DNA of 64,000 nt, from assembly GCF_036924645.1 (NCBI RefSeq), contig NZ_JAZHRX010000001.1, forward strand, positions 3,871,501-3,935,500, given 5' to 3'. Both the position numbers and the translations under genes were made by a program. This DNA is from Bradyrhizobium sp. AZCC 2176. Its GTDB lineage: Bacteria > Pseudomonadota > Alphaproteobacteria > Rhizobiales > Xanthobacteraceae. Below, piece after piece: positions 60,208 through 64,000 of this stretch. Below the pieces are notes generated by a model. That model was not told where the DNA came from. It saw nothing but the letters and a program-made list of their open reading frames with translations, and ran no database searches. Position 1 is the stretch's first letter. Every line of letters starts with the position of its first letter.

Positions 60208-63200
60208 ATGAAGCGCTTCAATCTCTCGGGCTGGGCGGTGAGCCATCCGACGCTGATCCTGTTCCTGATGATCATGCTAGGCGCTGCTGGCTTCTTCTCC
60301 TACCAGCGGCTTGGCCGCGCCGAGGATCCGTTCTTCACGGTGAAGGTGGTCAACGTTTCGGCGATCTGGCCGGGCGCGACCGCGCAGGAAATGCAGACCC
60401 AGGTCGCCGATCCCATCGAGAAGAAGCTGCAGGAACTGCCGTTCTTCGAGAAGGTGCAGACCTATTCCAAGCCGTCGTTCACGGCGCTGCAGGTCACGTT
60501 CAAGGATTCGACCCCGCCGAAGGACGTGCCCTACCTGTTCTATTTGTTGCGCAAGAAGCTGGTGGACGTGCAGGGCCAGTTGCCCGCGGGCCTGCTCGGA
60601 CCGAACGTCAACGACGAGTTCTCCGACGTCGATTCCATTCTCTATATGATGACCGGCGACGGCGCCGACTACGCGCAGTTGAAGAAGACTGCCGAGGGCA
60701 TGCGCCAGCGGTTGTTGAAAGTGCCTGGCGTTACCAAGGTCAATCTCTACGGCAACCAGGACGAGCGCATCTTCGTCGAATTCTCGCATGCCAAGCTGGC
60801 GACGCTCGGCATCACGCCGCAGGCGTTGTTCGATTCGCTGGCCAAGCAGAACAACGTGACGCCCGCCGGCACGGTGGAAACCTCCTCGCAGCGCGTGCCG
60901 CTGCGCGTCACCGGTGCGCTCGACGGCGCCCAGGCGGTGGCCGAGACGCCGGTCGAAAGCAACGGCCGCGTGTTCCGGCTCGGCGATATCGCAACCGTCA
61001 CCCACGGCTTCGTCGATCCGCCGACCTTCGTCGCCCGCCAGGAAGGCAAGCCTGCGATCGGCATCGGCGTAGTCACCACAAAGGGCGCCAACATTCTCGA
61101 ACTCGGCAAGGAGGTCGAGAAGGCGACCAGCGATTTCATGAAGGCCGTGCCGCAGGGCATCGAGGTCGAGCAGATCGCCGATCAGCCGAAGGTGGTCGAG
61201 CGCGCCGTCGGCGAATTCGTGCACTCCTTCATTGAGGCGCTCGCGATCGTGCTGTTCGTCTCCTTCGTGGCGCTCGGCTGGCGCACGGGCATCGTGGTCG
61301 CGATGTCGGTGCCGCTCGTGCTAGCTATCGTCTTCGTCGTCATGAACGCGATGTCGATCGACCTGCACCGCATCACGCTCGGCGCGCTGATCATCGCGCT
61401 CGGTCTCCTGGTCGACGACGCCATCATCGCCGTGGAAATGATGGTGGTGAAAATGGAACAGGGCTGGGACCGCGTCCGCGCGGCGTCCTTTGCCTGGGAA
61501 TCAACTGCGTTTCCGATGCTCACGGGGACGCTGGTCACGGCCGCTGGCTTCCTCCCCATCGGCTTTGCCAATTCGGCGGTCGGCGAATATGCCGGCGGCA
61601 TCTTCTGGATCGTGGCGATCGCGCTGGTCGCCTCCTGGTTCGTCGCGGTGATCTTCACGCCCTATATCGGCGTCAAGCTGCTGCCCAACATCGCCGTCCA
61701 CCACAACCACGACCCGCACGCGATCTACGAGACGCGGATGTATCGGGGCTTGCGCGCCGTGGTGCAGTGGTGTGTCGATCACCGGGTCAAGGTGGTGCTG
61801 GCAACCGTCGGCGTGTTCGTGCTCTCGATCGTGGGCTTCGGCCACGTGCAGCAGCAGTTCTTCCCGCTGTCGGAGCGGCCGGAGCTGTTCCTGCAGTTGC
61901 GCCTGCCGGAAGGCACCGCCTTCAACGTCACGGAGAAATCCGTGAAGAAGGCCGAGGCGCTGCTGAAGGACGACAAGGATATCGCGACCTACACTGCCTA
62001 TGTCGGCCAGGGGTCGCCGCGCTTCTGGCTCGGCCTCAATCCGCAACTGCCGAACGAGGCGTTTGCCGAGATCGTGATTGTCTCAAAGGACGTCGAAGCC
62101 CGCGAGCGCATCAAGGCGCGGCTGGAGAAGGCGGTTGCGGAAGGTGATCTGAGCGAAGCGCGCGTGCGCGTCGACCGCTTCAATTTCGGCCCGCCGGTCG
62201 GTTTCCCGGTGCAGTTCCGCGTGATCGGCCCCGACGCCAACACCGTGCGCGACATCGCCTATAAGGTGCGCGACGTCATGAAGCAGAATCCCAACGTCGT
62301 GGAGCCGCAGTTCGACTGGAATGAGCAATCGCCTTACCTGAAGCTCGTCGTCGATCAGGACCGGGCACGGGCGCTCGGTCTGACCCCGCAGGACGTCTCG
62401 CAGGCGCTTGCCATGCTGATCTCGGGTGCGCAGGTTACGACCATTCGCGACGGCATCGAGAAGGTCGGCGTGGTCGCGCGCGCGGTGCCGTCTGAACGGC
62501 TCGATCTCAAGAGCGTCGGTGACCTCACTGTGACGTCACGCAACGGCGTTGCCGTGCCGCTGCAGCAGATCGCCAAGATCGAGTATTCCCACGAAGAGCC
62601 GATCATGTGGCGGCGCAACCGCGATATGGCGATTACGGTGCGCACCGACGTCGTTGACGGCGTCCAGGCGCCCGACGTCACCAATCAGATCTGGCCGAAA
62701 CTGAAGGAAATCCGCGACCATCTCGAGCCGGCCTACCGGATCGAGCCGGGCGGCGCGTTCGAGGAATCCGAGAAGGGCAACGCTTCGATCGCCCTGCTGT
62801 TTCCGCTGATGGCGCTGGTGATGCTGACGCTGTTGATGATCCAGTTGCAGAGCTTCTCGCGTCTGATCCTGGTGTTCCTGACCGCGCCGCTCGGCATCGT
62901 CGGTGCCTCGCTCGGCCTTAACATTGCCAACCAGCCTTTCGGCTTCGTGGCGCTGCTCGGCCTGATTGCGCTCGCCGGTATGATCATGCGCAACGCGGTG
63001 ATTCTGGTCGATCAGATCGAGGCCGACGTTTCCCAGGGCCTGACGCGCAAGGAAGCCATCGTCGAGGCCACCGTCCGGCGTGCCCGCCCGGTGGTGCTGA
63101 CGGCGCTGGCGGCGATTCTGGCCATGATCCCGCTGTCGCGCTCCGCCTTCTGGGGCCCGATGGCGATCACCATCATGGGCGGTTTGTTTGTTGCAACCTT

Positions 63201-63348
63201 CCTGACCTTGCTGTACCTGCCCGGTCTTTATGCCCTGTGGTTCAGGAAGAGCCTGGAAGAAAGCGGTCAGGCCGAGCAGCCTGATCTTGCGCCGCAGCAT
63301 TCGATCAAGGGGCCGCACGCAATTCCGCTTGCCGACGCGGCAGAATAA
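60208..63348 (+). CDS. RND-family efflux permease (AcrB/HAE1-like)
   Basis: The 1046-residue inner-membrane pump has 12 membrane segments in two repeats with large periplasmic domains after TM1 and TM7. The proton-relay aspartates lie in GLLVDDAIIAVEMMV (TM4), the cytoplasmic pump motif is in LTALAAILAMIPLSRSAFWG, and GLIALAGMIMRNAVILVDQI marks TM10. The sequence GRAEDPFFTVKVVNVSAIWP is typical of proteobacterial HAE1-like pumps of the MdtB/YhiV-type lineages. Substrates are unknown; drugs, solvents or plant phenolics are possible. Confidence 0.93.
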   Translation: MKRFNLSGWAVSHPTLILFLMIMLGAAGFFSYQRLGRAEDPFFTVKVVNVSAIWPGATAQEMQTQVADPIEKKLQELPFFEKVQTYSKPSFTALQVTFKDSTPPKDVPYLFYLLRKKLVDVQGQLPAGLLGPNVNDEFSDVDSILYMMTGDGADYAQLKKTAEGMRQRLLKVPGVTKVNLYGNQDERIFVEFSHAKLATLGITPQALFDSLAKQNNVTPAGTVETSSQRVPLRVTGALDGAQAVAETPVESNGRVFRLGDIATVTHGFVDPPTFVARQEGKPAIGIGVVTTKGANILELGKEVEKATSDFMKAVPQGIEVEQIADQPKVVERAVGEFVHSFIEALAIVLFVSFVALGWRTGIVVAMSVPLVLAIVFVVMNAMSIDLHRITLGALIIALGLLVDDAIIAVEMMVVKMEQGWDRVRAASFAWESTAFPMLTGTLVTAAGFLPIGFANSAVGEYAGGIFWIVAIALVASWFVAVIFTPYIGVKLLPNIAVHHNHDPHAIYETRMYRGLRAVVQWCVDHRVKVVLATVGVFVLSIVGFGHVQQQFFPLSERPELFLQLRLPEGTAFNVTEKSVKKAEALLKDDKDIATYTAYVGQGSPRFWLGLNPQLPNEAFAEIVIVSKDVEARERIKARLEKAVAEGDLSEARVRVDRFNFGPPVGFPVQFRVIGPDANTVRDIAYKVRDVMKQNPNVVEPQFDWNEQSPYLKLVVDQDRARALGLTPQDVSQALAMLISGAQVTTIRDGIEKVGVVARAVPSERLDLKSVGDLTVTSRNGVAVPLQQIAKIEYSHEEPIMWRRNRDMAITVRTDVVDGVQAPDVTNQIWPKLKEIRDHLEPAYRIEPGGAFEESEKGNASIALLFPLMALVMLTLLMIQLQSFSRLILVFLTAPLGIVGASLGLNIANQPFGFVALLGLIALAGMIMRNAVILVDQIEADVSQGLTRKEAIVEATVRRARPVVLTALAAILAMIPLSRSAFWGPMAITIMGGLFVATFLTLLYLPGLYALWFRKSLEESGQAEQPDLAPQHSIKGPHAIPLADAAE

Positions 63349-63367
63349 TTGAACATTGAGAGCTGAC

Positions 63368-63976
63368 ATGACGCTGATTTCGGAACACATCGAGACGGAC
63401 ACCCGGGAAAGGATTCTCGTGGTGGCGGAGCGTCTGTTCCGGCAGATCGGCTACCAGAAGACCACGGTCGCCGATATCGCCAAGGAACTGCGGATGAGCC
63501 CCGCCAACGTCTATCGCTTCTTCGATTCGAAGAAGTCGATCCACGAAGGCGTGGCGCGAACCCTGATGGGCGAGGTCGAGGTCGAGGCGCAGCGGATCGC
63601 GCAGGCGCCTGGGCCGGCCTCGGTGCGCCTCCGCGAGATGATGAAGACCATCCACCGCATGAACACCGAGCGATATGTCGGTGACTCCAAGCTGCATGAG
63701 ATGGTCGAGATCGCGATGGAGGAGGACTGGGACGTCTGCGTCGCCCATATGGAGTGTATCGCCGCGACCCTCGGCCAGGTGATCGGGCAGGGCGCGGCTT
63801 CCGGCGAATTCGAGGCGCCCGACCTGCAACTGGCCTCGCTCTGTGCCTGCACCGCGATGATGCGGTTCTTCCACCCGCAGATGATCGCGCAATGCGCCAC
63901 CAAGCCGGGCCCCACGATCGATCAAATGATCGATTTCGTCATCGCCGGCCTCTCGCCGCGTGCCAAGGCGAATTGA
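63368..63976 (+). CDS. TetR-family regulator of the RND operon
   Basis: The 202-residue protein has a TetR HTH (ILVVAERLFRQIGYQKTTVA, ELRMSPANVYRFFDSKKSIH) and a helical ligand-binding domain with a Cys-containing segment (LASLCACTAMMRFFHPQMIA). It follows the pump gene by 19 bp and so is coexpressed with it, consistent with feedback repression at the palindromic promoter at 58975. Confidence 0.9.
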   Translation: MTLISEHIETDTRERILVVAERLFRQIGYQKTTVADIAKELRMSPANVYRFFDSKKSIHEGVARTLMGEVEVEAQRIAQAPGPASVRLREMMKTIHRMNTERYVGDSKLHEMVEIAMEEDWDVCVAHMECIAATLGQVIGQGAASGEFEAPDLQLASLCACTAMMRFFHPQMIAQCATKPGPTIDQMIDFVIAGLSPRAKAN

Positions 63977-64000
63977 ACGCAATCGTCAGTTGACTTCCGT

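Overview
The window looks like chromosomal DNA of an alphaproteobacterium of the Bradyrhizobium / Rhodopseudomonas group (Nitrobacteraceae). The basis is high GC, dense tightly packed genes with many ATGA start/stop overlaps, protein sequences that read as bradyrhizobial (FliF/FliG, PmtA, MnmA, SciP/DUF1153, NirB-NirD-NasC), and short palindromic intergenic repeats of the kind scattered through those genomes. This assignment is from recognition, not from a search.

Layout. 1-5.3 kb: flagellar genes on the minus strand (fliG cut by the left edge, fliF, sciP, flgD, fliK). 5.6-8.2 kb: housekeeping genes (mnmA, pmtA, an exported Pro-rich protein) ending in a tRNA-Met(CAT). 8.2-16.8 kb: an accessory-looking stretch with an HtrA-type protease whose catalytic Ser is Ala, small hypothetical genes, a MocR regulator / DUF1127 / LysE exporter / flavin monooxygenase module, a PilZ gene, and short-chain dehydrogenase relics with flanking direct repeats. 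16.8-18.2 kb: a GabD-like aldehyde dehydrogenase. 18.3-27.4 kb: a nitrate assimilation locus. A nitrate MFS transporter followed by a PP2C-phosphatase/Ser-Thr-kinase fusion runs left, and nirB-nirD-nasC runs right. The shared 646-bp intergenic region carries two sigma-54-type promoters and leader hairpins resembling ANTAR (NasT) targets.

27.4-33 kb: an outer-membrane-like protein, TetR-NhaA, and a cytochrome P450 with two small ferredoxins and a DOPA-dioxygenase-like protein. 33-35 kb: a DUF2778 secreted protein and small genes. 35-42 kb: one long minus-strand operon (GntR regulator, ABC importer, NodB-fold deacetylase, FAH hydrolase, MetE-like barrel), probably a catabolic or salvage locus of unknown substrate. 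42-53.4 kb: MarR-enoyl-CoA hydratase, GMC oxidoreductase, HemE, SlyX/TrhO, a gamma-glutamyltransferase-like enzyme, FKBP, 2-hydroxyacid dehydrogenase, cupin, a second enoyl-CoA hydratase and two VOC proteins. 53.4-57 kb: a PMT-family glycosyltransferase, a decayed hybrid histidine kinase and an OmpA-family protein. 57-64 kb: a YcaQ-type protein, a histone-like basic protein, and an RND efflux operon with its TetR gene last and a palindrome over the promoter.

No CRISPR array, rRNA, intact insertion sequence or prophage was seen. The most interesting items are the catalytically altered HtrA, the double-layered control region of the nitrate locus with its kinase/phosphatase, the two places where a small gene sits between imperfect direct repeats about 415 bp apart, and the uncharacterised ABC-deacetylase-FAH-MetE operon.
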